Source of the DNA: Rhizobium subbaraonis
Lineage (GTDB): Bacteria; Pseudomonadota; Alphaproteobacteria; Rhizobiales; Rhizobiaceae
Direction of reading: 5' to 3'
DNA: 64,000 nucleotides
NCBI RefSeq assembly: GCF_900220975.1
Contig: NZ_OBQD01000004.1
Location: forward strand, 328,398 to 392,397
Part shown: positions 29,943-39,480 of the stretch, in pieces
Position numbering within the stretch: position 1 is the stretch's first letter
Layout: each line of letters begins with the position of its first letter
The notes under the pieces: model-generated
What the model saw: only the letters and a program-made list of their open reading frames with translations
Databases searched by the model: none
What the model was told of the DNA's origin: nothing
Program-made: the position numbers and the translations under genes

Positions 29943-32219
29943 ATGGGAACGCTCGGAAAGATCGCGCGGCGCACCTTCCTGATCGGAACCGGTCTCGTCG
30001 CCGGTGGACTGGCCGTCGGCTATTACTATTATCGCCGTCCCTATCCGAATCCGCTCGAGGGCGAGCTGACGGACGGCGAGGTGACCTTCAATCCCTACGT
30101 CAAGATCGCGCCCGACAATTCCATCACCCTTGTCGCCCCGCGCGCCGAGATGGGGCAGGGGGTTTCCACGACACTGGCCGCCCTCGTCGCCGAGGAGCTG
30201 GACGTCCGCCTGGACCAGGTGACCGTCGAGCATGGGCCGGCGGGCCACGCCTATGCGAACACGACGATGCTGGAGGAGGGGGTGCCGTTCCCGCACTTCG
30301 ACGAATCGACCATCGCCGAGCTGATGCGGTCGGGGATGGCGGTTGCCGGCAAGTTCCTGGGCCTGCAAGGAACGGGCGGGTCCACCTCGATCGTCGACGG
30401 CTATTACAGGATGCGGCAGGCGGGTGCGGCAGCGCGTGAGGTATTGAAGCTTGCGGCGGCGAAGCGGCTCGGCGTGGAGCCCGGCACGCTCTGGACGTCC
30501 GACGGCGTGATCACCGATCCTGCGTCCGGCAAGATCCTCACCTACGGCGAGGTGGCTGCCGAGGCGGCAGCCCTTGCGCCGCCATCTGAGATCCGGTTGC
30601 GCGACAAGGCAGACTGGAAGATCCTCGGCAAGCCGCAGAAGCGGATCGACATGCGCGCCAAGGTGACCGGGGCGCCGATCTTTGGCATCGACGTGCGCCT
30701 GCCGGAGATGCTGTTTGCGACGTTGCGCATGAACCCCTACCGCGGCGGCCCGATTGTGGGGCTCGATGCGGGTGCGGCCGAAAAGATGCGCGGCGTGGTC
30801 AAGGTGATCAGGCTGGAAACCGGCATCGCCAACGGTTTCGCGGTGATTGCGGACAATACCTGGCGGGCGTTTCAGGCGGCGGACGCGGTTCAGGCCGAAT
30901 GGGGCAAGGGCGCCTACCCCCCTGATGATGCCGGCATTTTCGATGCGTTCGACCAGGCGCTCCGGAGCGGCGACGCCAGCTACGGGCGCGACGACGGCAA
31001 TGTCGAGACGGCATTCGCCGATGCGCCGCGCGAGCGGATCGTCGAAGCGGAGTACCGCGTGCCCTATCTTGCGCACGCGACGATGGAGCCGATGAATGCT
31101 ACCGCGCAGCTGAAGGACGGCCGGCTCGACATCTGGGCACCGAACCAGATGCCGACGCTGATCCGCCAGCTCGCCGCGAAGGCCGTCGGGATCGAGACGG
31201 AGAACTGTTTCGTCCACACCACCTATCTCGGCGGCGGCTTCGGCCGGCGCAGCGACGTCGACTATGCAATCTACGCGGCGCTGGTGGCAAAGGAGACGGA
31301 AGGCAGGCCGGTTCAGGTCACGTGGACACGGGAAGAGGACACGCAGCAGGACATGTACCGTCCGGCGGCCGTCGGTCGCTTCCGCGCCCGCCTGGGTGAG
31401 GACGGCCTTCCGGTTGCCATCGACATGCGCATCGCCGCGCCGTCCATCATCGCCAGCATCCTGCCGCGCTACTTTCCGAGCCTCTCGCCCATCGGGCCGG
31501 ACAAGTCGATCACCGACGGTTCGGCGAACCAGCCCTATACGATCGCCAACTATCGCGTGGGCGGCGTCAAGGCGCCGGTCGCGATCCCGGTCGGCTTCTG
31601 GCGCTCGGTCGGCAACTCCTTCAACGGCTTCTTCCACGAAGGTTTTCTCGACGAGATCGCCGTGGCCGGGAAGCTGGATCCGCTGGACATGCGCCGCAAG
31701 CTGATGGCGGCCTATCCGACCGCCATCAACGTCGTCGACAAGGTCGCGGCGATGTCCCGCTGGGGCGAGACGCTGCCTGCGGGCAAGGCGAAGGGCTTTG
31801 CCTTCACGCTTTCCTTCGGCACCTGGGTCGCCCAGGTGGTGCAGGTCGCCGACGTCGGCGGCAGGATCAGGATCGAAAAGGTCTGGTGCGCCGCCGATCC
31901 CGGCCAGGTCATGGATCCCGCGATCTTCGAGGCGCAGATGATGTCCGGGATCGTCTATGGCCTGTCGTCGGCGATCGGCGAGGAGATCACCTTTGCCGAC
32001 GGCGCCGCCCAGCAGTCGAACTTTCATGACTACGGGCCGATGCGGATGTTCCAGTGTCCGCAGATCGAAGTCGGTCTGCTTGAGACGGCGCATCGCATGG
32101 GCGGAGCGGGCGAACCCGGCACGCCGCCGGCGATCGCGGCGCTTGCGAATGCCGTCCATGCCCTGACCGGAAAGCGCATCCGCTCGATGCCGCTGTCGAA
32201 GGAAGTGGAGTTCGTATGA
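29943..32219 (+). CDS. Molybdopterin-binding large subunit (IorB-like)
   Basis: Catalytic subunit that hydroxylates an aldehyde or N-heterocycle using molybdenum cytosine dinucleotide. 758 residues, with a Tat-like start (ARRTFLIGTGLVAGGLAVG), so it is probably exported folded and works in the periplasm. Moco-domain hallmarks include APRAEMGQGVSTTLAALVAEEL, TYLGGGFGRR, EPMNATAQ, and GGAGEPGTPP with the catalytic Glu near the C-terminus. It has no FAD subunit partner, matching the IorAB/cytochrome-linked type. It overlaps the downstream cytochrome gene by 4 bp. Confidence 0.93.
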   Translation: MGTLGKIARRTFLIGTGLVAGGLAVGYYYYRRPYPNPLEGELTDGEVTFNPYVKIAPDNSITLVAPRAEMGQGVSTTLAALVAEELDVRLDQVTVEHGPAGHAYANTTMLEEGVPFPHFDESTIAELMRSGMAVAGKFLGLQGTGGSTSIVDGYYRMRQAGAAAREVLKLAAAKRLGVEPGTLWTSDGVITDPASGKILTYGEVAAEAAALAPPSEIRLRDKADWKILGKPQKRIDMRAKVTGAPIFGIDVRLPEMLFATLRMNPYRGGPIVGLDAGAAEKMRGVVKVIRLETGIANGFAVIADNTWRAFQAADAVQAEWGKGAYPPDDAGIFDAFDQALRSGDASYGRDDGNVETAFADAPRERIVEAEYRVPYLAHATMEPMNATAQLKDGRLDIWAPNQMPTLIRQLAAKAVGIETENCFVHTTYLGGGFGRRSDVDYAIYAALVAKETEGRPVQVTWTREEDTQQDMYRPAAVGRFRARLGEDGLPVAIDMRIAAPSIIASILPRYFPSLSPIGPDKSITDGSANQPYTIANYRVGGVKAPVAIPVGFWRSVGNSFNGFFHEGFLDEIAVAGKLDPLDMRRKLMAAYPTAINVVDKVAAMSRWGETLPAGKAKGFAFTLSFGTWVAQVVQVADVGGRIRIEKVWCAADPGQVMDPAIFEAQMMSGIVYGLSSAIGEEITFADGAAQQSNFHDYGPMRMFQCPQIEVGLLETAHRMGGAGEPGTPPAIAALANAVHALTGKRIRSMPLSKEVEFV

Positions 32220-32785
32220 TACGCAGGCACGTCTACGTTATAGGCCTTGCAGCCGCGACCCTGTGTCTCCCCACCGCCACCGCCGGCGCACAGGATGCAG
32301 GGCTCGAAGCCTGGCAGAAGATCTACAGCGTCTTTTCGCACCCCCGCTGCGCCAACTGCCATGTCGAGGACGAGCGTCCGCGCTGGTCCGGCGCTCACTA
32401 TGGCGCAACCCGCGTTCACGGCATGAATGTTCAGCGCGGTCCTGATGGCTTCGGCAATGCCGGCATGCGCTGCGTCACCTGTCATCAGCAGGACAATGCC
32501 GCTCAGCTGCATGGACCGCCGGGCGCGCATGGTTGGCATCTGGCGCCGAAGGAGATGGTCTGGTGGCAGAAATCCTCGCAGGAGATCTGCGAGCAGGTGA
32601 AGGATCCCGCGCGCAACGGCAACCGCACCCTGGAAGAAATCGCAACCCATGTGCGCGACGACGGGCTCGTCGCCTGGGGCTGGGCGCCCGGCAACGGACG
32701 CGAGCCTGCGCCGGGATCGGCACAGGAGACCTACCTGCTACTGCAGCAGTGGGCCGCCGCCGGAGCACCCTGCCCGGCGGAGTGA
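32216..32785 (+). CDS. Periplasmic di-haem cytochrome c-like protein of the IorAB-type cluster
   Basis: Signal peptide (about residues 1-25) followed by two CxxCH haem sites, CANCH at 45-49 and CVTCH at 86-90; 189 residues. It overlaps the large-subunit stop by 4 bp and is therefore translationally coupled. The likely role is to take electrons from the Fe-S subunit to the respiratory chain. Similar genes are annotated as 'isoquinoline 1-oxidoreductase subunit'. Axial ligands beyond the two His are not clear. CcmABCDG in the same window would mature it. Confidence 0.85.
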   Translation: MIRRHVYVIGLAAATLCLPTATAGAQDAGLEAWQKIYSVFSHPRCANCHVEDERPRWSGAHYGATRVHGMNVQRGPDGFGNAGMRCVTCHQQDNAAQLHGPPGAHGWHLAPKEMVWWQKSSQEICEQVKDPARNGNRTLEEIATHVRDDGLVAWGWAPGNGREPAPGSAQETYLLLQQWAAAGAPCPAE

Positions 32786-32812
32786 TCGCGCGAAGCCGGC
32801 AACCGCCCGGGG

Positions 32813-34006
32813 TCAGTCCTTCTGCCGGACGTCGGCGTGGACGGCATGGCGGGAAAGAAACAGCACAACCAGGAGCAGGACGGGCAGGGTTGAGAATACC
32901 CAGGCGAAGCTCGTATGCTCGGCGATGAAGCCGATGGTGGAAGGGGCGAAGAGCGAACCGGAGTAGCCCATCACGGTCGCCACCGACAACGCCACGCCCT
33001 GGGCGAAGCCCGGCAGGTTACCGGCCGCGGAGAAGGCGATCGGGACCATGTTGGAAATCCCGATGCCGCAGACGGCGAAACCCGCCATTGCAACATAGGC
33101 GTTCGGTGCGAAGCCCGCGATCACCATTCCGACGATCGCAAGTAACGTGGAGACGCGCAGCGTCGTCACCGCACCGAACCGGTCGCGCACGTGATCGCCG
33201 GCAAAGCGCATGATCGCCATGGTGGCCGAGAATGCGCCGAAGGCGAAGCCGGAGAGCGCCAGCGATGCGCCGAGTTCGTCGCGCATGTAGAGCGCGCCCC
33301 AGTCGAGGATGGAGCCTTCCGGGACCATGCTGAAAAGCGCCATCAGGCCGATCAGCCAGGGCAATGGCGTCAAGGGCAGGCGCGCCTTCTGACGGCCTTC
33401 GGCGGCATGGGGCTTGTCCGGCAGGATCGAGGTCCAGACGGCGGCGAGGGCGGCAAGGGCGATCACCGTCAGCAGGAGGGCGTGACCGAAGGTGCCGATC
33501 GTCTCGATCAGGAAGCCGCCGGTGGTGGCCCCGAAAAACGCACCGAGGCTCCAGAAGGCGTGACACGAGGACATGATCGCGCGCCGCATCGATTTTTCCA
33601 CCTCGACGGCGTTCGCATTCATCGCGATATCCATCGCGCCGGTCAGCCCGCCGAATAGGAAGAGGGCGCCCGCCCCGGTCCAGATGTTTGGGGCGACCGA
33701 CAGGAGAATGAGGGTTGGCAGGAACACAAGCGTCGCCGCCTTCAGCGAGCGCGACGCGCCCAGATGGGCGATCAGAATTCCGGCAAGCGGCATGAGAATG
33801 AGGGAGCCGATGCCGAAGCCGACGATCATCAGGCCGAGCTGGGTTTCGCTGAGCGAAAGGCGGCTGGCGAATTCGGGTATCTTCGTCGACCAGGCGCCCA
33901 TGTAGGTGCCGTTCAGCAGGAACAGCGCCGAGACGGCGATCCGTGCGGCGGGAAAATAGGTCGAACGGGGTGCGGTCGAGGTCGCGGCGTTGTCTTGAAT
34001 GCTCAT
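32813..34006 (-). CDS. MFS transporter
   Basis: Twelve-span major facilitator, 397 residues. The first helix region reads ALFLLNGTYMGAWSTKIPEF, and then a LGLMIVGFGIGSLILMPLAGILIAHLG block (in part). This belongs to the YbjJ-like / sugar-permease-like MFS group. The substrate is unknown. The preferred start is ATG 34006 with GGAAAT upstream. It lies 65 bp downstream of a DeoR-family regulator on the same strand, so the two may form an operon in which the regulator senses a phosphosugar related to the transported compound. Confidence 0.85.
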   Translation of the reverse strand: MSIQDNAATSTAPRSTYFPAARIAVSALFLLNGTYMGAWSTKIPEFASRLSLSETQLGLMIVGFGIGSLILMPLAGILIAHLGASRSLKAATLVFLPTLILLSVAPNIWTGAGALFLFGGLTGAMDIAMNANAVEVEKSMRRAIMSSCHAFWSLGAFFGATTGGFLIETIGTFGHALLLTVIALAALAAVWTSILPDKPHAAEGRQKARLPLTPLPWLIGLMALFSMVPEGSILDWGALYMRDELGASLALSGFAFGAFSATMAIMRFAGDHVRDRFGAVTTLRVSTLLAIVGMVIAGFAPNAYVAMAGFAVCGIGISNMVPIAFSAAGNLPGFAQGVALSVATVMGYSGSLFAPSTIGFIAEHTSFAWVFSTLPVLLLVVLFLSRHAVHADVRQKD

Positions 34007-34071
34007 CGTGATTTCCAGTTTCCCAGGCGCCGTCTTGATGCGCCGCATACGGTATCGTTCCGGCGTGAAAG

Positions 34072-34890
34072 CTATGAAGCGGCGTTGTTTCTCGTACGCC
34101 TGACGGGGCGTGCGGCCGGGGGACCAGCTTGCGTGATCCGTAAACCGGCCGCGGCAAATTCATCGGCCTCCCGCCCGTCCGCGTCCGCTTCGAACACGGC
34201 ATGGTCAAGGCGGGAGAGCGCGACGACGGAGTAGGGGGCGGCCATGGCCAGCTTGTCGTTGGTGACGGCAGTCAGGACCGTCCGGCTGCGAAGCGCCACG
34301 AACCGCTTGAATTCGGCCTCTTCGAAACTGAAGGCCGTGACGCCCGCGTCGGGATGCAGGCCGCAGGCCCCGAGAATGCAGAGGTCCGGGCGCAGCGCCT
34401 CGGCATCGAGCAGGGCCTTGGCACCGGCCGCCGCGCCGGTCTTCCTGTCGATCGGTCCGCCGATCTGAATGACGTCAATCCCTGTGTTTTCGATCAGCGC
34501 CGCCGCGATCGCCGGCGCATTCGTCGCGACGGTCAGTTGCCGGTCTGCCGGAAGCGCCCGGGCGATCGCGAGGTTGGTGCTGCCGGAATCGAGGAAGATG
34601 GCGGAGCCTGCGGCCACGAACGGCACGACGGCGCGCGCCAGCGCATCCTTGCGCTCGGCGTCGCTGCCTGCGCGTTCGCTGAATGGGGTTTCCGCGGCCG
34701 GCGGCAGTGCGCCGCCATAGACCCGGCGGCAAAGACCGGCTGCGGCCATCTCGCGCAGGTCGCGGCGGATCGTGTCTTCCGAGACGCCAAGTTCGGCGGC
34801 AAGGTCTGCGGCGATAACGCGACCGTGCAGGGCAAGCCGTTTCTCAATAAGGGTCTGGCGCTCCCCGAGCAGCAAATCCAGAACTGACAT
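34072..34890 (-). CDS. DeoR/GlpR family transcriptional regulator
   Basis: Repressor of the DeoR family, 272 residues. N-terminal HTH: VIAADLAAELGVSEDTIRRDLREM followed by GLCRRVYGGALP (the family's conserved G-x-x-x-R-x-x-GGA). The C-terminal sugar-phosphate-binding domain includes AIFLDSGSTNLAIARAL. The effector is probably a phosphorylated sugar, but which one is unknown. The immediate upstream region carries a symmetric array of repeats that looks like its own operator. Confidence 0.92.
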   Translation of the reverse strand: MSVLDLLLGERQTLIEKRLALHGRVIAADLAAELGVSEDTIRRDLREMAAAGLCRRVYGGALPPAAETPFSERAGSDAERKDALARAVVPFVAAGSAIFLDSGSTNLAIARALPADRQLTVATNAPAIAAALIENTGIDVIQIGGPIDRKTGAAAGAKALLDAEALRPDLCILGACGLHPDAGVTAFSFEEAEFKRFVALRSRTVLTAVTNDKLAMAAPYSVVALSRLDHAVFEADADGREADEFAAAGLRITQAGPPAARPVRRTRNNAAS

Positions 34891-34900
34891 CGCCCCTCCA

Positions 34901-34940
34901 ATCGTGCATCAATATGCGCAAATATGCACAATCGTGTATA
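34901..34940. promoter_or_regulatory. Candidate DeoR-type operator array
   Basis: Four consecutive 10-bp units: ATCGTGCATC, AATATGCGCA, AATATGCACA, ATCGTGTATA. The outer pair and the inner pair are near-identical direct repeats, and GTGCAT (34904-34909) is inverted to ATGCAC (34924-34929). It lies 10-50 bp before the deoR start codon. Confidence 0.5.
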
Positions 34941-35013
34941 CGGATCAAGAAGAGATTTGCCTGCTGCATGGGCTGTGTTCCGGAAAGCGCGATCCTCCGT
35001 GCCCGTGCCGCAA

Positions 35014-35040
35014 CGAAAAACCCCGCCGGAACCGGCGGGG
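35014..35040 (-). terminator. Intrinsic terminator after the Bax-inhibitor-1 gene
   Basis: Perfect 9-bp stem CCCCGCCGG / CCGGCGGGG followed on the minus strand by TTTTT. It lies 42 bp past the stop of the gene at 35082. Confidence 0.9.
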
Positions 35041-35081
35041 TCCAATGCCTCACAGTGCTGTTCGATCGAACCGAAGCCTGC

Positions 35082-35828
35082 TTACTCGTTGCGGTTTCCG
35101 AGGAAGCGCAGCATGAACAGGAACAGGTTGATGAAGTCGAGGTAGAGCGTCAGGGCGCCCATGATCGCCTTGCGACCGGCAACCGCTACCTCGTCTGCTT
35201 CGTAGTACATTTCCTTGATCTTCTGCGTATCCCAGGCCGTCAGGCCGGCGAAGACGAGAACGCCGATCGCGGAGATCGCGAAATCGAGAGCCGAAGACTG
35301 CAGGAAGATATTGACGAGCGAGGCGATGATCAGGCCGAACAGACCCATCACCATGAACGAGCCCATGGCGGAGAGATCGCGTTTCGTCGTGTAGCCGTAC
35401 AGCGACAGGGCGCCGAAGGCCGCAGCCGTTACGAAGAAGGTCTGCGCGATGCTGGCACTGGTGTAGATCATGAAGATCGACGACAGCGACAGGCCCATCA
35501 GGCCGGCATAGACCCAGAAGGTCATCTGTGCGGCGGCAACGCTCATCGTATGGATGCGGAAGCTCAGGAAGAACACCAGCGCCAGCGGAGCGAGCATTAC
35601 GACCCACTTCAGCGGGCTGACGTAGATCGCCTGACCGAACGCGGTCAGCTGGCCGCCCGAGAAGGCAGCCTGCGATGCGAAGAACGCGACGACGCCGGTG
35701 ATCGCAAGCCCCAATGCCATCAGGTTGTAAACCTTCAGCATATAGGCGCGAAGCCCCTCGTCGACGACCGCACCGGCCTGTGCGCCGGCGTTCGTCATTC
35801 GCGTCTGGTAATTGCGAAAATCAGCCAT
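35082..35828 (-). CDS. Bax inhibitor-1 / YbhL family membrane protein
   Basis: Seven-span membrane protein of the BI-1/TMBIM family, 248 residues. The N-terminus has GLRAYMLKVYNLMALGLAITG; the last helices include FVFAGLTAWDTQKIKEMYYE (in part), with the aspartate of the conserved D-x-Q-x-I segment, and a DFINLFLFMLRFLGNRNE end. Homologues have been linked to calcium leak and stress, but the bacterial role is unsettled. A ybhL-type leader RNA probably precedes it and a clear terminator follows. Confidence 0.93.
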   Translation of the reverse strand: MADFRNYQTRMTNAGAQAGAVVDEGLRAYMLKVYNLMALGLAITGVVAFFASQAAFSGGQLTAFGQAIYVSPLKWVVMLAPLALVFFLSFRIHTMSVAAAQMTFWVYAGLMGLSLSSIFMIYTSASIAQTFFVTAAAFGALSLYGYTTKRDLSAMGSFMVMGLFGLIIASLVNIFLQSSALDFAISAIGVLVFAGLTAWDTQKIKEMYYEADEVAVAGRKAIMGALTLYLDFINLFLFMLRFLGNRNE

Positions 35829-35915
35829 TTTTTCCTCTCAAAAGCCCCGTTAGTTGCTACGGTGTCGGGTATCCCGCCTTATCCACTCAGGATCGCGGTA
35901 TCTTTCGGACTGATC
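35829..35915 (-). ncRNA. Probable ybhL-type leader RNA
   Basis: The ybhL motif is a known structured 5'-UTR RNA of Rhizobiales ybhL genes. In this 5' leader the minus strand shows CGGG-ATA-CCCG (35866-35876), then ACCG with a pairing CGG further on, then a C/G-rich AACGGGGC just before the AGAGGA ribosome site. Position and hairpin density fit. The motif assignment is from memory of the family, not from a model search, and its boundaries are approximate. Confidence 0.5.
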
Positions 35916-36076
35916 GGTCCAGGACCAGACTCAGCCCGCACACCCAGGCGCCGCTGCGGGGCTCCAGCATGCCTGTCGACAATATGAGGATGAACACGGC
36001 CGACTACAAGTGGCAATAGGCCGCTACCGATCAAATTCATGCGAGGTGACGGCCTGAAACCGGGCGATTTCCAACG

Positions 36077-38635
36077 CTAGAGTTCGCGCAATACGGGTGC
36101 CGCCTTCTGTCCGAGAACGCGCCAGGTGCCCGCCAGGCCGATGCCGACCGTCATCACCAGCGCGATCACCACCGTCATGACGGCAACGTCGGGCAGGAAG
36201 CTCGACGGCAGCGTCATGATCCGGCTCACGACGAACCAGGCAGCGATGCCGCCGGAGAAGAGCGCGAAGACGGCGGTGGCGAGGCCCAGCATCATGTATT
36301 CGTAACTGAAGGCGCGGATCAGCGTCGTGCGCGTGGCGCCGAGCGTCTTCAGCACCACCGCATCATGCGTCCGCGCCCGGTTTCCGGCCGCGAGCGCGCC
36401 GGCAAGGACAAGCACCGAGGCGACCAGCGCCACGGCGGCGGCGGCGCGTATCGCCGTGGCGAGCTGGCCCATCAGCTCGTTGACGATGTCGAGCGCATCC
36501 TTCACCCGCACGCTGGTGATCGTCGGATAGGCGTTTGTAATCGCCCGCAGCGTATTGGCCTCCTGCTCTGCGGTGGCCCTCGGGTCGATCATCGTCGCCA
36601 GCCAGGCATGCGGTGCGCCCGCGAATGTGTTGGGCGAGAAGACCATGACGAAGTTGATCGACAGCGATTCCCATTCGACATTGCGGAAGTTCGCGATGCG
36701 GGCGGTGATGTTGCGGCCCAGCACATTGACGGTGACGGTGTCGCCGACCTTCAGCCCAAGTTCGCCGCCTTCCTCCGCGGAGAAGGAGACGAGAGGTTCT
36801 CCGGAATAGTCTGCCGGCCACCACTCCCCAGAAGCCAGAGTGGAGTTCTCCGGCAGGTTCTTCGCATAGGTGACGCCACGGTCGCCCTGCAGGACCCAGC
36901 GGCCGGATGCGGGCACGTTGCGCCGCGAGACGTCTTCGCCGTTGAAGGCGGTGATCCTGCCGCGCAGCATGGGCACCTCGACGATCTTGCCGCCGGGCAT
37001 GTTGTCCGACAGCACCTTGCGGAAGCCGTCGAGGTCGTTTCGCTGGATGTCGATGAAGAAGAAGTTCGGCGCGCGTTCGGGCAGGCTGCCGGTCAGCTCG
37101 CGGCGCAGATTGCCGTCGATTAACGTCAGGGTGACGAGCAGCGCGAGGCCAAGTCCAAGAGACAGCACCACGGAGGGCGTCAGCGCGCCGGGCCGGTGGA
37201 TGTTGCCGATCGCGAGCCTGAGTGCCGGCGAATTGACCCGCGGCGCGCGCCGTGCAAGCACGGTCACCAGATAGGCGACGAACCGCAGCACCACGAAGGC
37301 AAATGCAATCGCGCCCAAAAACACGAAGGCGATGTAGCGGTCGTAGGCCGTCCAGACGGCGAGCCCGGCCAGAGCCGCCAGGAACAGCCCGGCGCCGGCG
37401 ATATAGGGCCACGCCGGCAGGCGGGTGCGCTCGAAGCCCTGCTCGCGGAACAGCGCGGTTGCGGGCACTTCGCGTGCGTGGCCGAGCGGCATGACGGCAA
37501 AGGCAAGGGCCGTGATGATGCCGAAAGCCGCCGCCAGCGCCAGCGCGCCGGGGTAAAGCGTGATCTGCGAGGGTATCGGGAGGACACCCTCAAGGAAACG
37601 CGTTGCGACGAGCGGAATGATCGCACCGAGCACGAGGCCAACGGCGATGCCGATCACGGCGATCAGAACGATCTGGATAAGATAGATCGCCGAAATCAGG
37701 CGCGCTGGAGCGCCAAGGCACTTGAAGGTCGCGATCACGCCGCGTTTGGTCTCGAGATAGGCGCGCACCGCATTGGCGACGCCGACCCCGCCGACGATCA
37801 GCGCCGTGAGGCCGACCAGCGTCAGGAACTGGGAAAAGCGCGTGATGTTGTTGGTCAGCGACGGCGTCGCGTTGTTGCTGGCGCGGATGGACCAGCCGGC
37901 AGACGGAAACGCCTTTTCCGCGGCCTTGCGGATGTCGGAGAGCTTTTTCGCATTCGGCTGGTCGAGGCGGATCTTGTACTGGTTCTCCACGAGGCTGCCC
38001 GTCTGCACGAGGCCGCTTGCGGCAAGCGCTTCGCCGGACACCATCAGGCGTGGCGCAAGGCCGAAGCCGTCGGAGAGGGCGTCGGGTTCGCTGTCGATCG
38101 TGGCCGTGATCCTGACGCGCGCATTGCCGAGTAGCAGGTCGTCGCCCACGCGGATTCCGAGGCGCTCCAGCAGCAGGGGGGCTGCGAGGGCGCCGAACCT
38201 CTCGCCATCCCTGGCAAGCAGATCGGCGGTGCGGGCGGCGGGCGTGGTTTCGAGCGTTCCGTAGAGAGGATAGGCCCCGTCGACGGCCTTGAGCTCCACC
38301 AACGCCTGATCGGATCCATCCGGCAGGCGCGCCATCGAGCGCAGTCCGGCCGACACCGCAACCTCGCCGAGCCCGTCGAAATAGGCGCGCTCCTCGGCCG
38401 TTGCGACCCGGTTTCGCAGCTGGAAGCGGAGATCACCTGCAAGAAGCGACTGCCCCTGCGTCTCGATCGATCCGCTGATCGCGCTCGACACCGAGTTCAC
38501 GCCTGCAATCGCCGCCGTCCCCAGAGCGATGCAGGCGAGAAAAATGTAGAAGCCGCGAAGCCCGCCGCGCATCTCGCGCAGGGCCAGGCGAAAGGCCAGC
38601 GGCAGCCAGACTGCGCGGGAGGATGCCCCGCTCAT
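36077..38635 (-). CDS. ABC transporter permease, YbbP/FtsX-like
   Basis: Large MacB/FtsX-type permease of 852 residues with two FtsX repeats, about ten membrane helices in all. The N-terminus reads [31 protein letters not shown] (in part) and large periplasmic regions lie between the helices. This architecture with a YbbA-like ATPase directly upstream (4-bp overlap) is seen in putative lipoprotein or arylesterase-associated exporters. The divergent GDSL esterase gene is a recurrent neighbour (tesA-ybbA-ybbP). The substrate is unknown. Confidence 0.92.
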   Translation of the reverse strand: MSGASSRAVWLPLAFRLALREMRGGLRGFYIFLACIALGTAAIAGVNSVSSAISGSIETQGQSLLAGDLRFQLRNRVATAEERAYFDGLGEVAVSAGLRSMARLPDGSDQALVELKAVDGAYPLYGTLETTPAARTADLLARDGERFGALAAPLLLERLGIRVGDDLLLGNARVRITATIDSEPDALSDGFGLAPRLMVSGEALAASGLVQTGSLVENQYKIRLDQPNAKKLSDIRKAAEKAFPSAGWSIRASNNATPSLTNNITRFSQFLTLVGLTALIVGGVGVANAVRAYLETKRGVIATFKCLGAPARLISAIYLIQIVLIAVIGIAVGLVLGAIIPLVATRFLEGVLPIPSQITLYPGALALAAAFGIITALAFAVMPLGHAREVPATALFREQGFERTRLPAWPYIAGAGLFLAALAGLAVWTAYDRYIAFVFLGAIAFAFVVLRFVAYLVTVLARRAPRVNSPALRLAIGNIHRPGALTPSVVLSLGLGLALLVTLTLIDGNLRRELTGSLPERAPNFFFIDIQRNDLDGFRKVLSDNMPGGKIVEVPMLRGRITAFNGEDVSRRNVPASGRWVLQGDRGVTYAKNLPENSTLASGEWWPADYSGEPLVSFSAEEGGELGLKVGDTVTVNVLGRNITARIANFRNVEWESLSINFVMVFSPNTFAGAPHAWLATMIDPRATAEQEANTLRAITNAYPTITSVRVKDALDIVNELMGQLATAIRAAAAVALVASVLVLAGALAAGNRARTHDAVVLKTLGATRTTLIRAFSYEYMMLGLATAVFALFSGGIAAWFVVSRIMTLPSSFLPDVAVMTVVIALVMTVGIGLAGTWRVLGQKAAPVLREL

Positions 38636-39348
38636 GCCGTCACCCGTTTGCCTGCGGGAGCGTCCGATGTTTCCACGGCATCGACGATCTGCCCGGACCG
38701 CATGCGGACCTGTCGGCCGCAGCGGGCGGCGAGGGCCGGATCGTGGGTGACGAGCACGAGCGTCATGCCGCGTCGCGCCTGTTCGGCAAAGAGCAGGTCG
38801 GAGATCTGGCGGCCGGTGTCTCCGTCGAGGTTGCCGGTCGGCTCGTCGGCGATCAGCAGCCTCGGTTGTGGCGCAAGGGCGCGTGCGATCGCGACGCGCT
38901 GCTGCTCGCCACCCGAAAGCTGGCCGGGATAGTGTGACAGGCGCTGGCCCAGGCCCACGGCCTCGAGCTCCTTGCGGGCAATGTCGAAGGCATCGCGCAC
39001 ATTGGCGAGTTCGAGCGGGACGGCTACGTTTTCAAGCGCGGTCATATTGGGAATGAGATGGAAGGACTGAAAGACGATGCCGATATTGCGGCCGCGGAAA
39101 TCGGCGACCTGGTCCTCGCTCATCGTGTGCAGGGCGGCCCCGCCGATCGTGATCTCGCCGGCATCGAGGCGCTCCAGCCCGGCCAGAACCATCAGCAGCG
39201 TCGACTTGCCCGATCCCGAGGGGCCGACGATGCCGACCGATTCGCCTGCTGCGATCGAAAGGTCGATCTGCTTCAGCACGTGCACCGAAGCGGCGTCCTG
39301 CCCCAGCGTGAGGTCGGCCTTTTTGAGATCGATGATGGTTTCGCCCAC
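38632..39348 (-). CDS. ABC transporter ATP-binding protein, YbbA/LolD-like
   Basis: ATPase of the MacB/LolD class, 238 residues. Walker [11 protein letters not shown]-loop [22 protein letters not shown], signature [15 protein letters not shown], Walker [13 protein letters not shown], and H-loop [11 protein letters not shown]. The 'F-Q-S-F-x-L-I-P' and 'EPTGNLD' forms are typical of the LolD/MacB/YbbA group. It overlaps the permease gene by 4 bp and diverges from the esterase gene with 132 bp between. Confidence 0.95.
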   Translation of the reverse strand: MGETIIDLKKADLTLGQDAASVHVLKQIDLSIAAGESVGIVGPSGSGKSTLLMVLAGLERLDAGEITIGGAALHTMSEDQVADFRGRNIGIVFQSFHLIPNMTALENVAVPLELANVRDAFDIARKELEAVGLGQRLSHYPGQLSGGEQQRVAIARALAPQPRLLIADEPTGNLDGDTGRQISDLLFAEQARRGMTLVLVTHDPALAARCGRQVRMRSGQIVDAVETSDAPAGKRVTA

Positions 39349-39480
39349 GAAAATCTATCCTATATCTTGATGCAATGCGGGATCGGCCGGGAACTGCCCG
39401 GCCCGCGGACGCCGAATTCACGCACCTTACCCAGGCGGTTCCGGACTGCGGAGCTGCGCCAGCAACTTAGGATCTGCGAA

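Noticed and set aside
29883..32159. 758-codon open frame antisense to the IorB-like gene
   Set aside because: High-GC shadow frame. The sense strand has clear molybdenum hydroxylase motifs, and the antisense product is a low-complexity Arg/Asp/His mix.
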